Both the position numbers and the translations under genes were made by a program. A DNA stretch of 64,000 nucleotides, from the NCBI RefSeq assembly GCF_000715075.1, contig NC_134087.1:159513436-159577435 (forward strand), in the 5' to 3' direction. This DNA comes from Nicotiana tabacum (taxonomy: Eukaryota > Streptophyta > Magnoliopsida > Solanales > Solanaceae). Shown piece after piece: positions 20,040-32,297 of this stretch. The notes below the pieces were generated by a model. It did no database searches. It worked only from the letters and a program-made list of their open reading frames with translations, and had not been told where the DNA came from. Numbering within the stretch: the stretch's first letter is position 1; every line of letters begins with the position of its first letter.

Positions 20040-22291
20040 TGTCACGACCCCAATTTTTCTTCATAGGATATCGTGATGACACCTTGTCTCGAAGACTAGG
20101 TAAGCGTAACAATTATACATAATAGCTGAATATTAAGTTGAAACTCATTCTCAAAATCCAAAATAGATAAAACTGCAAATCAAAATGATTACAACTCCCA
20201 AAACCCGATAGAAATAAGTCATTAGCTCTAAGAGAAAATCTAAATATCTCTATACATCATATTCTAATAAAGATAAAGAGAAACAACATCATAAAGGTAG
20301 AGGGGGACTCTAAGGTATGTGGACGCTGGCAGATATACTTTGAAGTCACATACTCACTGTTCACTAATATTGGGGCTGGTAGGAGATAACTAGGTCTGTA
20401 AAAAAAGATGTGCAAAAGAGTAGTATGAGTACACCACAACAGTACCCAGTAAATGTTAAGCCTAATCTCAGTAGAGTAGTGACGAGGTCAGGTCAGGGCC
20501 CTACAGGAATAAAAGAAACAAGGCAGGAAATATAATAACATAATAAAAAGAGTGAGAATATAACAATGAAAAATTATAGAAAGGTAACTACATAGCAAAT
20601 TGAGATAAATAACAGGGGCACTCCCGAGGTACCGCCTCGTAGTCCCAAATATAAATACACGACAGGGGAGCTTCCGAGGTACCGCCTAGTAGTCCCAAAG
20701 GTAATATGCAACATGGGAGCTCCCGAGGTCCGCCTCGTCATCCCAAAAGTAAATATGCAACAGGGGATCTCTTGAGGTACCGCCTCGTAGTCCCAAAAAT
20801 AAATATGCAACTCATAACCAATGGAACAACAAATATACAGCAAGGAATCCTACAGTTAAAGACTTAATACAAAAAAATCAAGAAAATAGGAATTCAACTA
20901 AGCCTTCTGCACAGATTGCAAGTAAGAATTAAGACACGTAGACATGCGAGATTAGGATAAACATGATACTACACATGTTAAGGCAACTCAGTTAAGGAAT
21001 TAAAAGAAGACTACTCAGCAAGAACTGGATTTTTCAACATATAACTCGAGCACGCACTCGTCGTCTCGCGTACACATCCTTCACATATTTCAATTACCAT
21101 AAAAGTACCAAACCTAAAGGGAATTTTCCCCACACAAGGTTAGACACATCATTTACCTCAAACCAAACTCAATCAGTCAATAAGAATGCCTTTTGCTCGA
21201 CTTTCTGACTCCGAATGGCCCGAATCTAGCCAAAAACAATTATACACTATAAATATGACTATAAGAAACTAATCTAAATAAAGAAATCATGACTTTAACA
21301 AGAAATTAAAAAATCACCCTAAAAAGTCGACCCGAGACCACATCTCGGATTTGGGTAAAAGTCACAAAATACGAGCACCCATTCGATATTGAGTTCACCC
21401 ATACCAAAATTACTTACATCCGACCTCAATTCGCCTTTCAATTCCCAAAAATTCGATTTAAGAACTTTCACCATTTTCCCCAAACTTTTACCCCAAATCC
21501 TTAATTAAATGAAGAAATTAATGATAGATTAGTGGAAATTAATCAAAATGAGTGTAGAATCCTTACCCAAATTTTTCCTCTAAAAATCCATCAATTTCTT
21601 GCCTCAATCCGAGCTCTCTAGGTCCAACAATGAATAATGAAATCAAACCCTTGTTCTTCCCCCTTTTCTGCCTAGTCAAACCGCATCTACAGCCCAAGAA
21701 TCGCTTTTGTGAAGCTGTACCTACGGAAAAACCATCGCAGGTGCTGAAAACACTTATGTTTAGGGCTTCCGCTTCTGCAGACAAGGGCCTGTATTTGCGG
21801 AACCGCTTCTGCAAAACAAGGATTGCACCTACGACCCAAGGCGCTTCTGCGGTCTGCCATCGTAGAAGCGATGGCGCTTCTGCGAAAAATGTTTTGCTTC
21901 TGCGACAACTACTGGGCAAGGCCAGCTCCACATTTGTGAGTCAAAGCTCGCTTATGTGAGTCTGCACCTACGGCCAATCCCATCGCAGGTGCGATAACAC
22001 TAGAAACAGTCCAACATCAGCTATTCCTCTAAGTACAAAAATGATTCGATAATGATTCGAATCACACCTGAGGCCCCGGGACCTCAACCAAAAATACCAA
22101 AAAGTCCTAAAACATTTATGAACTTAGTCGAGCCTTCAAATCACATCAAATAACGCTAAAAATATGAGTTGCACATCGATTCAAGCCCAGTGACTTTAGA
22201 ACTTCAAACTTCTACATCAATTGTCGAAACCTATCAAATCAAGTCTGATTGTCCTTAAATTTTGCACAGAAGTCATAAATGACATTACAGA
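20040..22291 (-). repeat. Solo LTR (element E), 3' part
   Basis: On the - strand the LTR ends GGGGTCGTGACA at 20040. Its other end, TGTAACGACCCGACGG, is at 35697. No PBS or polypurine tract flanks it, and a 4/5 target duplication (CGTTT/GGTTT) does, so this is a solo LTR made by LTR-LTR recombination. It is interrupted at 22287-22291 by the Athila-type element. Joined length is about 2.6 kb. It contains a four-copy tandem repeat (20608-20812) and a GC-rich motif array (21680-21990). Confidence 0.8.
20608..20812. repeat. Four-copy tandem repeat, about 50 bp unit, in the solo LTR
   Basis: Units share CCCGAGGTACCGCCTCGTAG followed by TCCCAAA and an AT-rich tail. Each core holds an inverted repeat (GAGGTACCGCCTC). 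The copies differ by small changes (for example GCCTAGTAG in the second, GAGGTCCGCC in the third). Confidence 0.8.
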
Positions 22292-23629
22292 TATTGCGAC
22301 CAAAAACATTCATGCAAGTGCACGTGATCATCAAGTAATAAAGTAGTGAGTAGAGTATCATTCCCACAAAGACTTGTGATTAACTATTGACTGATTCAAA
22401 CTCAATTAACTTATCGATCCAAGAGATTTTTCACAAATTATAGACGTAACTAATTCACTACCTAAAACTATCAAGCATTGAATTAACTAGAAAGCAACCG
22501 AACAAATAGCAATTTCAAATAACAATTAGTAGGATAAAATTCCAGGGTCACGGGCTAGATGACAATCGTGTTGCGTTCTTGGCTTAAAATAACTAATTGA
22601 TTTATCTGGATTGTTGATTGACAGGGTTTATATTACTCATAAGAATTTGTCGAGTCCTTACTCGCCTATTCAAGTTAACTTAATGACTATCTGTCTATGG
22701 AATTATGATTAACACGAATGCATTTACAATTCATGTATTTCAACCAAGCAAGGTAATTAGGTATATGTCTATCCTAATTGCGAATCCGTTCCCCGATGCC
22801 CGGGTTCAAGAACTTGCTCTATTTAATTCTATATGCAATCTAGAATCCCACTTTCGAGTTCAACTCTAGATTCATAGATAGTATTTCACTGTTATCTACT
22901 CAGCAAAATAATTAAAAACAGAATTAAATAAACACTCCAATATGATAAAATCAACTTCGTCAAATTAAACTTCAAACATCAACATTCATGTTTTACCCAT
23001 GACCTTAAAACAATAGGGTTCTTAGCCACACATGCTTATGGTAACCATTTCAAGTAATTCCCGAGAATACATAAAAATCAATAAAAGAAGGAAAAAGTAA
23101 GAACTCAAGATGAATTATGTGATTCCCAAGCTTTGTTGTGGCTTTTTCTTCTTTTCCCCGATGTTAGTTGACCTAAAAGAGGTTTTTTGGCTTATATATT
23201 ACGTACAGAAGTCGTGGGCCAAAGTTCTCCTAATCCTAGTCCGAATATGCTTCAGGGATTGATGATGGGGTGGATACGATCCATCTCTCAGCTTCGCATG
23301 CTAAGGTGGATGCTTCGCATCCACCCTTTGTTCCTCCATCTCAGCTTTGCCCAGGTGCGGATGCTATGGGCTGACTTCACTGTTAAGGGGTGCCCCAAAA
23401 ATCTTTTTTTCCAAGGTTGGATGCGACGCATCCAACCTCTTTTTTGGTAGTGGGAACATCTTTTCTTCATATATTTGCACTCCAAACACCCTAAATCATC
23501 ACACAACTCCATTAGTCATAAAACCAATAATTAAACCATGTTGGGCATTTTTAACACTAAATAGCAATAAAAAGCGATTAAAACATGGGTAAAGTAGTAT
23601 CAAAAGATATAAAAATATGCCCAACATCA
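22292..23629 (-). repeat. 3' LTR of Athila-type element Z
   Basis: On the - strand it starts TGATGTTGGGCATA (23629) and ends GGTCGCAATA (22292). The last bases should read CA by comparison with the 5' LTR end GGTCGCAACA. Length is 1338 bp. It keeps two long palindromes (23305-23325 and 23415-23437) and a TATATAAG box. Confidence 0.88.
23191..23437 (-). promoter_or_regulatory. Palindromes and TATA box in the 3' LTR of element Z
   Basis: In - strand order: a 23-bp palindrome with arms GGTTGGATGCG/CGCATCCAACC (23437-23415), a word CAGTGAAGTC (23382-23373), a 21-bp palindrome with arms GGTGGATGC/GCATCCACC (23325-23305), then TATATAAG (23198-23191). A diverged copy of the palindrome, CAGTGAAGTC and AGCATCCG series lies in the element's interior at 28406-28279. 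Confidence 0.6.
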
Positions 23630-23645
23630 CCAACCCACACTTAAA
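23630..23645 (-). other. Polypurine tract of element Z
   Basis: TTTAAGTGTGGGTTGG lies directly before the 3' LTR start TGATGTTGGGC on the - strand. It is less pure than the tract of element A but in the right place. Confidence 0.7.
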
Positions 23646-25873
23646 CCTTTGTTCGTCCTCGAGCAAAGTAGAATCAACCCACAACCAATCAAACAAAATT
23701 AAGCTTATTGCTATCAAGCCACACATTTCAATTAAGCTTAACCACCCATGACTTTGGTTGATACCAACAATTTGGCCCTTGCATATGCATTCTCGGACTT
23801 CCTTCTCCATGTTAATAACATGCCAAGTACGCTATTGAACAATTCAAACCAATCAAATAGCACATTCGAGACATCTCAACCTCAAAAACTGACTCATTAG
23901 GATAACTACTTTCAGGCCAACTTACTCACTCTCACTGAAAAGTTTAATAAAGTCGCCTATCCATCATGAACCATGTGCCCTCACCACAAAATCGCGAATG
24001 ATAGTCCGCACACTCAAATAAAATTTGAACGTAATTTAAGGACTTCAAAACAATATAAGAATTCTCTCACTCTCTCAATGAAGTTCACATGCGCACAAAA
24101 GGTACCATATGCTTGCCCTTAATGTAAATCTCTACTAATGTAGGCTCAAGCGATCTAACATCAATTAGGACTTTATATGGTCGTAATGTGGGCTAAGGGA
24201 CGGGTATGATATATTTAGGAATAGTAGTTCACCCTCCTAAGCACTTTAACACATCACATAATTAATATTGAGCGCAAATTCTTCAATCCCAACATCCATT
24301 TTCAACAAAAATCACCCCATCAACGTTCCATTTTTCTTTAAGAACTACCTTAATGTATACCCCACTAGCAAGAATAGGACAACAATTTATTCACTTTTCC
24401 TTATCTTGTTTTTTCAAACTTTGCTAGTGGTGTACTATTTTACAAAATAAGTGTACCCTTCTTTCTTTCATTGGTTCCACTCAAAAGTCACCCCACACTC
24501 GGTCCCTTCTTACTTCTTTTAGCGCTCATTTTGGAATTAAAGTGACTTAAGAGGTAAAGGATCAAAATAATGTTAATTAAGAACAAAAAGGGTATATGCT
24601 TGTAATGTGGGTGCCAAATAAAAGTATATAGGATCAAAAGAGTTAAATAGGGATAGATTTTATTTGTGGTAGCATTACAGTTCAAAAAGATCAAGGAAGG
24701 CCTAAAATCATATTTCAAACTGAGCAGAACCTAGGATTTCGCTTCAACTCACTAGACACAAATGTACAACACGAGACTTATACAAAAATCTCACCACACA
24801 TTGGCACATGATTCACCTAGGATGACTACATTTCAACTTTCAATCAAAGTAAGAACTGAGTTAAGCCCCAATTTTTTAATGCACACAGCACAACAGTTAG
24901 CACAGAAATCAAGACAATGAGCCTAAGTGTCACGAAGAAGCTATTCAACTTTTAAAGGCAAAAACAGTCCTCGTAATACATGGAGGAAATTATAATCCAC
25001 ATGCTCAGGTCTAACTCTGTTAATATCAAACAAGTCACAGAATATGCTGAATTTAGTCTGAGTCTTTACATGCTACACTACTTCAAAAAAGAAAAAAAAC
25101 TAATACCTGGTTAAAAAATTCATCCCTTGGAAAAGAACAGATGCACAAAGAAAAACCAAGGGGGATTATTCCCTAATAGACTAAATTTACTAACTACTCA
25201 AGGCTAAGAAAATCTTTTTGTGCTTTTTCGAGGACCTTAATCCCTCGAGAGAACTGTCCAAGTAGTCCGTCGTCGGGAAAAGTCCTCTATTTTCTAATTT
25301 TTTTTATATTATATGGCTACTTACTACAACTAAACACAACAAGTGTCTAAGAGTCACTACATATAAATGAATTTACTAACTATTACAGGCCATTAATTCA
25401 GCGCATATTACAACCCCCAACAGTATCAAAAGCAATAAAAAATTGTAATAGTGACATACATTCATCCACACAAAAATATGAATAACCCCCCACCCCATAC
25501 TTAAAATTGTGTTTTGTCCCCAATGCACACAAAATAAAGTAGAGTAAGTAGGGTGAGAAGAAAATCCCTCAAGTCAAGGTGGAGGGCTCATCCGCGGTCG
25601 ACGGAAGAGCAATAGCAGCAGGATGGGCAGCTAGGACGGAGGTAGCATCAACATTTGAGTGGGTACTCGAAGCACCCATAAAATCTATCATGGCCTCATC
25701 TGGCCTAGCAGTAGCAGCCTCCTGAATAGGGAGATGGTCATATTCATATCATCGCCAAGGGGAATTGAGTCTGTAGTATGCAACACGACAGCCTCAGTAG
25801 GCTTGGAAGATGGAGCCTCAGGGACTGTGGGAGGGGATGAGGTAGATGGTCCAGTAGTGGACGACACAAGCAG
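23646..25873 (-). other. Untranslated 3' region of element Z
   Basis: About 2.2 kb with no convincing coding sequence, AT-rich, matching in position the 1.8-kb untranslated region of element A. The last part (25560-25873) may still hold a frame-shifted tail of the extra ORF, as Leu/Pro/Ser-rich short frames occur there. Confidence 0.5.
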
Positions 25874-27292
25874 CTATGATATATCTATATTTGTACGTTC
25901 AACCAAAGCACGGAGGAGTAATGATACCTCCCTCATCACCGTGGCCTGCTCAGCTTGGACTCGACTTAGATCCACACGCATCTGACTCAACTCAGCTCTA
26001 GTAGCACTCAACTCTGCACAAGTCACTATCAACTCAGCCCTGTTCTTTTGCGTATCAGCTTGCAATTGGTCAGATAACTGTTGAATGGTGAGCTTAGATG
26101 ACCTTCCTTTGTTCTGCTCTAGTACCTGAGTAACATCGTATGGCGCTGCAGCTTTAGCCTCAATGTCATCATTCTCCTTGTCCCATTTTACTCCCATCTC
26201 TGTCAAATAAGCCGATAGGGTGTTTGCAAAGAACAACCTCCACTTGTAATTCATCCTAGTGCACTGCATCTAGTTGTGCATGATGATCCCCAGGTTGAGC
26301 GATATTCCCTCCAATAAAGCACACAACACTAGTGCTCGGTGTCAAGGGATATCAGTTTTGTGTTGGCATGACATCAAGAGATTGCATAGGAAGTTTAGAA
26401 CCGCCCATACAAATACGCTCATGAATTCTTTTGCTAGATAATTGTACTCCACACTCACATGCTTCCAATTTGTATCTTTCCTGGTAGGGCATAGAACAGA
26501 TTTAATATGTGCATAATCAGGTGTTTTGCACATAGAGTCAAACCTTTCCGTTGGCGTGTGTGGCACCCCCAAGAAATTGTTGAGAGCTTCAGCTGAGACA
26601 TTAATGTCCACCCCTCTTACTATCACAATGTTGCCCCGAGAATGAAGTCAATTGGCGTAAAGCTCTCTAACGATAGTGAGGTTGGCCTTGTCATGGCCCT
26701 TCAAGATAGGCCCCCATTACTGCACTTCTCGAATGGATTTCAGAAAATCGGGATACTTTTTCTTAAGCGTTCCAATGTTGATTGACTTTTTTGGAATATA
26801 CTTCTTTGAGCCTAGGATCTTTTCATAAACTCAGAACGCCTTTTCACTAACAAAATTATCTTCCCAGGCATCTCAGTCTATTGGTTCGCCCTCGTCTTCA
26901 TCACTCATGTCAACATGTGGGAGCTCATCATCCGAATCAGACTCAGACTCAGATTCTGCAATAGCTTTCTATTTCCCTGTCTCTCTCGAGTCACTCTGCT
27001 TAGAGGGTTGGCGTTGGTGCGGCACAGGTTATCTGATTTCTACTCCCTTGCTTGGCAGTTTTGATGATGTTGTTGAAGTACCCCTCTTCACTGTCCTTCT
27101 TACCAATGGTTCCTCCTCCTCTTGCTCGGATTCATCAACTAACTGCCAAGTCGGAAATTCCTTAGTTTTCTCAGTCCGCTTCCTCTTGTTTGGTGGCTTT
27201 GGAGTACATGTAGCCTTCCCGGTAGGCTTTTTAGGTGGTTGTTTGTTATTATCTCTCTCTTGTTGTTGGGACGTTTTGCTTGTTGCTGCCAT
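25874..27292 (-). pseudogene. Athila-type extra (post-pol) ORF of element Z, degenerate
   Basis: It starts MAATSKTSQQQERDNN at 27292, basic and Gln/Lys/Pro-rich with a PNKRKRTEK cluster that could be a nuclear signal. An acidic Ser/Glu/Asp stretch follows (about 26950-26900), then the plant-transposon-type domain with NIGTLKKKYPDFLKSIREVQ and VIVRGVDINVSAEALNNFLG (about 26800-26560). The C-terminus has a strong coiled coil of repeated AELSATRAELSQMRVDL-like heptads (about 26060-25900), ending at 25874. Domain order equals that of the ORF at 1840-3859. In-frame stops (near 27029, 26965, 26858, 26828, 26716 and 26650) and at least one frame change break it. No membrane segment is visible, so the common label 'env-like' is not supported. 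Confidence 0.7.
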
Positions 27293-27309
27293 TTTATGAA
27301 CCTAAATAC

Positions 27310-27338
27310 CTGAAATACATAGGAATCAACAATTAGAG
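27310..27338 (-). promoter_or_regulatory. Predicted 3' splice site before the extra ORF of element Z
   Basis: On the - strand a branch-like CTCTAAT (27338-27332) is followed by TTGTTGATTCCTATG and TATTTCAG, with the AG at 27311-27310, 18 bases before the ATG at 27292. It matches in position the acceptor at 1812-1836 in element A. Donor not identified. Confidence 0.5.
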
Positions 27339-28278
27339 TGCAGAAATAGTGACATGTCAGAGATAGAACAGCTATGCAAAAGTGTGCACTTCGAATCAAT
27401 TTTATAGCATGCCATTCGGTTCTTTCATGAATACAGCCCATGGCTTTCATTATGGAGAAATTAACTGATATTTCCCTTTAAATTCACAAATGAGCAGTGC
27501 ACTTTATCGATAGCATTATGCACGACAGGAGGTTCATCCGAGTGGCACTCACTAACCCTGTTCAATTACACATAGCAGCTCACTCGACCCCACACTTATT
27601 CACTAGCATATCAATAAACATAGAGCGCACAGAATTTCAAATTGAGTAACACTTTACACTTCAATATATCAAGCTTGTGCATGATGTTCAATGTATTGGA
27701 CAATTTATTTAAAAATACTCCGGCAGGGCTCTACAAAATCAAACAAACGACCCCACACTTGTTCACTAGCATATACTAGTGTCGCTCGGTTACTCAGACT
27801 TCATCAGCGCCTAAATTCACCTCACAGGCAATTCGTCAAATATGTGGTATGCACCAGTTTTGCCTAGGTTGTTCTATTAATTGAGCAAGTCGATTGCCCA
27901 CCCAAAATTAACGAGATGAAGGGAATTGTAGTTTATCATCTCACAACAATCACAAACAATGAAAACGACACCCACAAGTCCCAAAGTTTCCCCAATGTCC
28001 CTCTTTAATCTCATATGTTATATTCAAATTAATAAAACCTAACCTAGGGGAATTTGGGGAGGGAATATGTTGCTTTCAATCAGAGAGAGACGAGGGGAGA
28101 GTTAGGAAAAACAAGAAAAGAGAAAGGATCGAGTAGGAAGATACATATCTGGTGCATTTGGGACGAGGCAGTGCGATGTGTTCAGGTAATATGAGAGGGA
28201 GGGTCTGGGAAGCTGTGTTTTTAGGAGGTTTAAGCTTATTATGGGTTAAGAATTATACTTACCTATGCGTGCGAGCTT

Positions 28279-28406
28279 GGACGCGATGCATCCCAAGTGA
28301 TTTCCTAATTTTTAATCGGATGCTGCTGTGGACGCCTTGGAAGGACTTCACTGCCTTAAGCAGCTGGTCCGTGATTTATTGAAGCTCAGGGGGATGCGAC
28401 GCATCC
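28279..28406 (-). promoter_or_regulatory. Internal copy of LTR-type promoter module, element Z
   Basis: In the 1.3-kb non-coding gap between pol and the extra ORF, the - strand reads palindrome GGATGCGTCGCATCC (28406-28392), CTTAAGGCAGTGAAGTC (near 28360-28344), CAGCATCCG, then GGATGCATCGCGTCC (28293-28279) and AT-rich TATAATT further on. The order and several words match the LTR module at 23437-23191, so it looks like a diverged duplicate of the element's own promoter region. The rest of the gap (27339-28278, 28407-28538) shows nothing else I can name. Confidence 0.55.
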
Positions 28407-28538
28407 ACCCTATTTTTCCAAACTTGACGCTTTTTTTATTTATAAATATATACAAGAACTAATTCCTACAAAAAGATAAAAAAAAGAATTCAAGGAAATC
28501 CTAGAACAATGAGAAAACTACAAAAACAAAAGAAAATA

Positions 28539-28556
28539 CTTGGGCTGCCTCCCAAG
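28539..28556 (-). other. Conserved post-pol hairpin
   Basis: CTTGGG and CCCAAG arms enclose a 6-base loop (AGGCAG on the - strand). It lies about 40 bases past the pol stop, after a GCGATGTTAAATCAGGCGCT block. The equivalent block in element A is at 621-665. Confidence 0.6.
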
Positions 28557-28597
28557 GAGCGCCTGATTTAACATCGCGGTACGACGCAACACGTTCT

Positions 28598-31500
28598 TCA
28601 CGCATCAGCCAAGTCCATCGAGGTCTTGTGACGTGCAATGTCACCACCCCAATAATGTTTTACTCTCTGCCCATTTACCAAGAATGTTGCATTGGAGCTC
28701 GTATCACGCAATTCCACTGCTCCATGAGGTTTCACACTAACCACTTCAAAAGGACCCGACCATCGAGATTTATGTTTTCCGGGAAAAAGCTTAAGCCTCG
28801 AATTAAACAAGAGAACTTCTTGACCTGGCTCAAACTCGCGATGTTGAATATACTTATCATGCCACCTCTTGGTCTTTTCTTTATACAATTTGGCATTTTC
28901 ATACGCATGCAATCGGAACTCATCAAGCTCGTTGAGTTGTAGCAACCTCTTTTCGCCGGCTAAGTCCATCTCCATATTTAGCTTTTTAATCGCCCAATAG
29001 GCTTTGTGTTCAAGCTCAACAGGCAAATGACACGCCTTTCTATAAACTAACCTGTACGGAGAAGTACCTATGGGAGTTTTGTATGTCGTGCGATATGCCC
29101 ATAATGCGCCATCCAGCTTCGCTGCCCAGTCCTTTCTATTTCCACTTACTATTTTCTCCAAAATATGCTTTACCTCTCTGTTTAAAACTTCCACTTGACC
29201 ACTCGTCTGGGGGTGATAGGCACTGGAAACCTTGTGTTTAACTCCATATTTTGCAAGAACATTATTCAGCAATTTATTACAGAAGTGAGTTCCTCCATCA
29301 CTTATCTACGCTCTCAGAGTCCCAAAGCATGTAAAGATGTGCTTCTTTACAAATTTCACCACTACCTTTGCGTCATTAGTAGGAAGAGAAATGGCCTCCA
29401 CCCACTTAGACACATAGTCGACCGCCACCAAGATGTACATGTGACCATTAGAGTATAGGAATGGTCCCATAAAATCGATCCCCCAAACATCAAAATGCTC
29501 TACTACCAGTATATTCTGCAAAGGCATCTCATGCTTCTTAGTGATCATTCCGGTTCTTTGGCATCTGTCACACATTTTAACAAAGGCATGTGCATCCTTA
29601 AATAATTTTGGCCAATAGAAACTTGATTGTAGCACTTTTTGAGCGGTTCTATCCCCACCATAATGACCACCATATGGCGAAGCATGACAGTCATGCAGTA
29701 TTGCATTCATCTCTTCCTCCGGACACATCTTCGCACCAACTGATATGCGCGTAGCCTATATAAGAATGGCTCATCCCACATGTAGAGCCTCACATCATGT
29801 AGGAACCTTCTTCTATTATTAGGTGTTAATTCTGGTGGTGTCACCCCACTTGCAATAAAATTCACATAATATGCATACCATGTGGCTTCACTTGAGGTGA
29901 TAGCTAATAACTGCTTATCAGGAAATGTCTCTTTGATGGACCTCCTTCAGCTACATGGCTCCGATTTTCTAATCTGGACAAGTGATCAGCCACTTGATTC
30001 TCTGTCCCTTTTCGATCTCGGATCTCTAAGTCAAACTCTTGCAAGAGGAGCACCCAACGAATCAGCCTTGGCTTGGCATCTTTCTTTTCAAACAAGTATC
30101 TGATAGCTGAATGATCTATGTAGACGATGACTTTGGTCCCCACTAGATAGGATCTGAACTTGTCAAACGCCCACACCACTACAAGCAACTCTTTTTCAGT
30201 AACTGTGTAGTTCATCTGGGCTGGATTCAGAGTTTTGCTCGCATAGTAGATGGAGTGAAATATTTTATTTCTCCTTTGCCCCAAAACAGCTCCAATAGTT
30301 ATGTCACTCGCATCACACATCAACTCAAATGGCTGCTCCCAATCCGAAGCAATGATAATTGGTGCAGTCACTAACCTTCCCTTCAGCTCCTCAAATGCTT
30401 TCAGACATGCATCATCAAACTTGAAAGAGACATCTTTCTCAAGAAGCCTGCACAAAGGAGAAGAGACTTTCGAAACATCTTTAATGAAACGACGATAAAA
30501 ACCTGCATGGCCCAAGAAACTGTGAATGCCTTTGACAGACGTCGGTGGGGGAAATTTTTCAATCGCTTCCACCTTTGCTTTGTCCACCTCCAAACCATTT
30601 TTGGACACCCTGTTCCCCAAAACTATACCTTTACGTACCATGAAATGGCACTTTTCCCGGTTTAGCACCAGGTCCGTCTCTTCACATCTAGCAAGCACTT
30701 TATCAAGATTCATTAAACAGTTATCAAAAGAGAATCCAAACACAGAAAAATCATCCATGAACACCTCTACAAATCTTTCAACTATGTCAGTTAAAATAGC
30801 CATCATACACCTTTGAAAAGTCGCAGGTGCATTACAGAGACCAAATGGCATTCTCTTGAACGTATACGTGCCATAAGGAACAATAGTACTCCTGGCCAGC
30901 TAATCTATGAAGCATTTGGTCAATAAAGGGGAGGGGAAAGTGGTCCTTTCGGGCGGCATTGCTCAAATTTCAATTATCTATGCAAATTCTCCACCCAGTG
31001 ACAGTTCTTGTGGGAATCAAGTCATTATTTTCATTAACCACTACAATCATCCCCTCTTTCTTAGGTACACATTGAACAGGGCTTACCTATTTGCTATCCG
31101 AGATTGGATATACAATACCTGCATCAAGCCACTTAATCACTTCTTTTCTTACCACCTCTTTCATGATTGAATTTAGTCGGCGTTGTTGCTCTACACTTGG
31201 CTTGTGTCTGTCCTCCATGAGGATTTTATGCATGTAAAAAGCTGGACTAATGCCTTTAATGTCAGACATCATCCACCCAATTGCTCGTTTGTGCTCACGT
31301 AGCACTCTTAACAGCTTCTCTTCCTACAATTTAGACAAGTCAGAAGAAACAATAACAGGTAAAGTGTCAGAATCACCCAATTAAGCATATTGAAGGTGAG
31401 GAGGCAGGGTTTTAAGCTCCAATTTTGGAGCCTCCTCAATTGACGACTTTGGAGGAGGCCCATTTGGTCTATTCAGGGGCTCAAAGGGGTGTATTCCCTA

Positions 31501-32279
31501 CATGTACTCGCAAGATGCATCTAGGATATGCATCACCTCCTCAACCTCATCATCAATCTCCAAGCTATCGAATCACATAAGTGCTTTATCTAGAGAATTG
31601 TCTAGATATAGACTCGTGTCAAGAAATTGCTCATCCGCTTCCACAACAGATATCATTGAGGGCTCCTCATAGTGGCGAGGAAGTTGGATTGCTTTGTAGA
31701 CATTAAAGACTGCTTCCTCGTTATTCACCCTCAAAATCATTTTTCCCTCTCTCACTTTAATAATTGCGTCACCAGTAGCCAAGAGAGGTCTTCCCAATAT
31801 GATTGGAACCAGTTCATCAGCCTTATAATTAGGATAATGAAGTCTGCATGGAAGATAAATTTCCCAATTTGCAGCAACACATCTTCAATCACTCCCTCAG
31901 GGTGTGCTATCGACCTATCAGCCAGCTGCAACATCACAGTAGTTGGTCTTGGAGCTCCCAGACCTAATTGTTTGAACAAGGATAAGGGCATCAGATTTAT
32001 GCTCGCCCCCAAATCGCAAAGTGCACGACCCACATCAATATTACCAATTCGCACAGGGATGGTGAAGCTTCCAGGATCCTTAAGCTTTTGAGGGAGCTTG
32101 TTTTGGACCCGTGAAGTGCACTCCTCAGTAAGTGCAACTGTCTCAAACTCAGTCAATCTTCTCTTGTGAGCCACTATATCTTTTATGTACTTAACATACT
32201 TTGAAATTTCACGAAGTACATCTACTAGTGGAATATTTAATTGAACTTGGCTCAACATAGAGAGAAATTTGTTGAACAT
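28598..32279 (-). pseudogene. Pol of Athila-type element Z: protease, RT, RNase H, integrase
   Basis: Polyprotein that matures gag, copies the RNA and integrates the cDNA. Protease motif CDLGASINLMPLSLF lies near 32000. RT begins near 31300 (DAGIVYPISDSK, then a stop at a usual Trp). Between LAGQEYYC and [21 protein letters not shown] (about 30880) some two dozen codons are missing, the segment that carries the first catalytic Asp of RT; the later FMDDFSVFG is intact. RNase H and tether follow ([37 protein letters not shown]). Integrase keeps the HHCC finger (about 29700-29560), GIDFMGPF, ISDGGTHF and SGQVEVLNRE, so DDE is complete, with one TAG just before ISDGG. The 28598-29272 part is fully open. 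Frameshifts also occur near 31800-31750 and 29904-29728. Confidence 0.9.
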
Positions 32280-32297
32280 GCGATCATCATTCTTTTT

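Noticed and set aside
20608..20812. Regularly spaced repeats resembling a CRISPR array
   Set aside because: Spacers are themselves repeated, the host is a plant, and the units lie inside an LTR.
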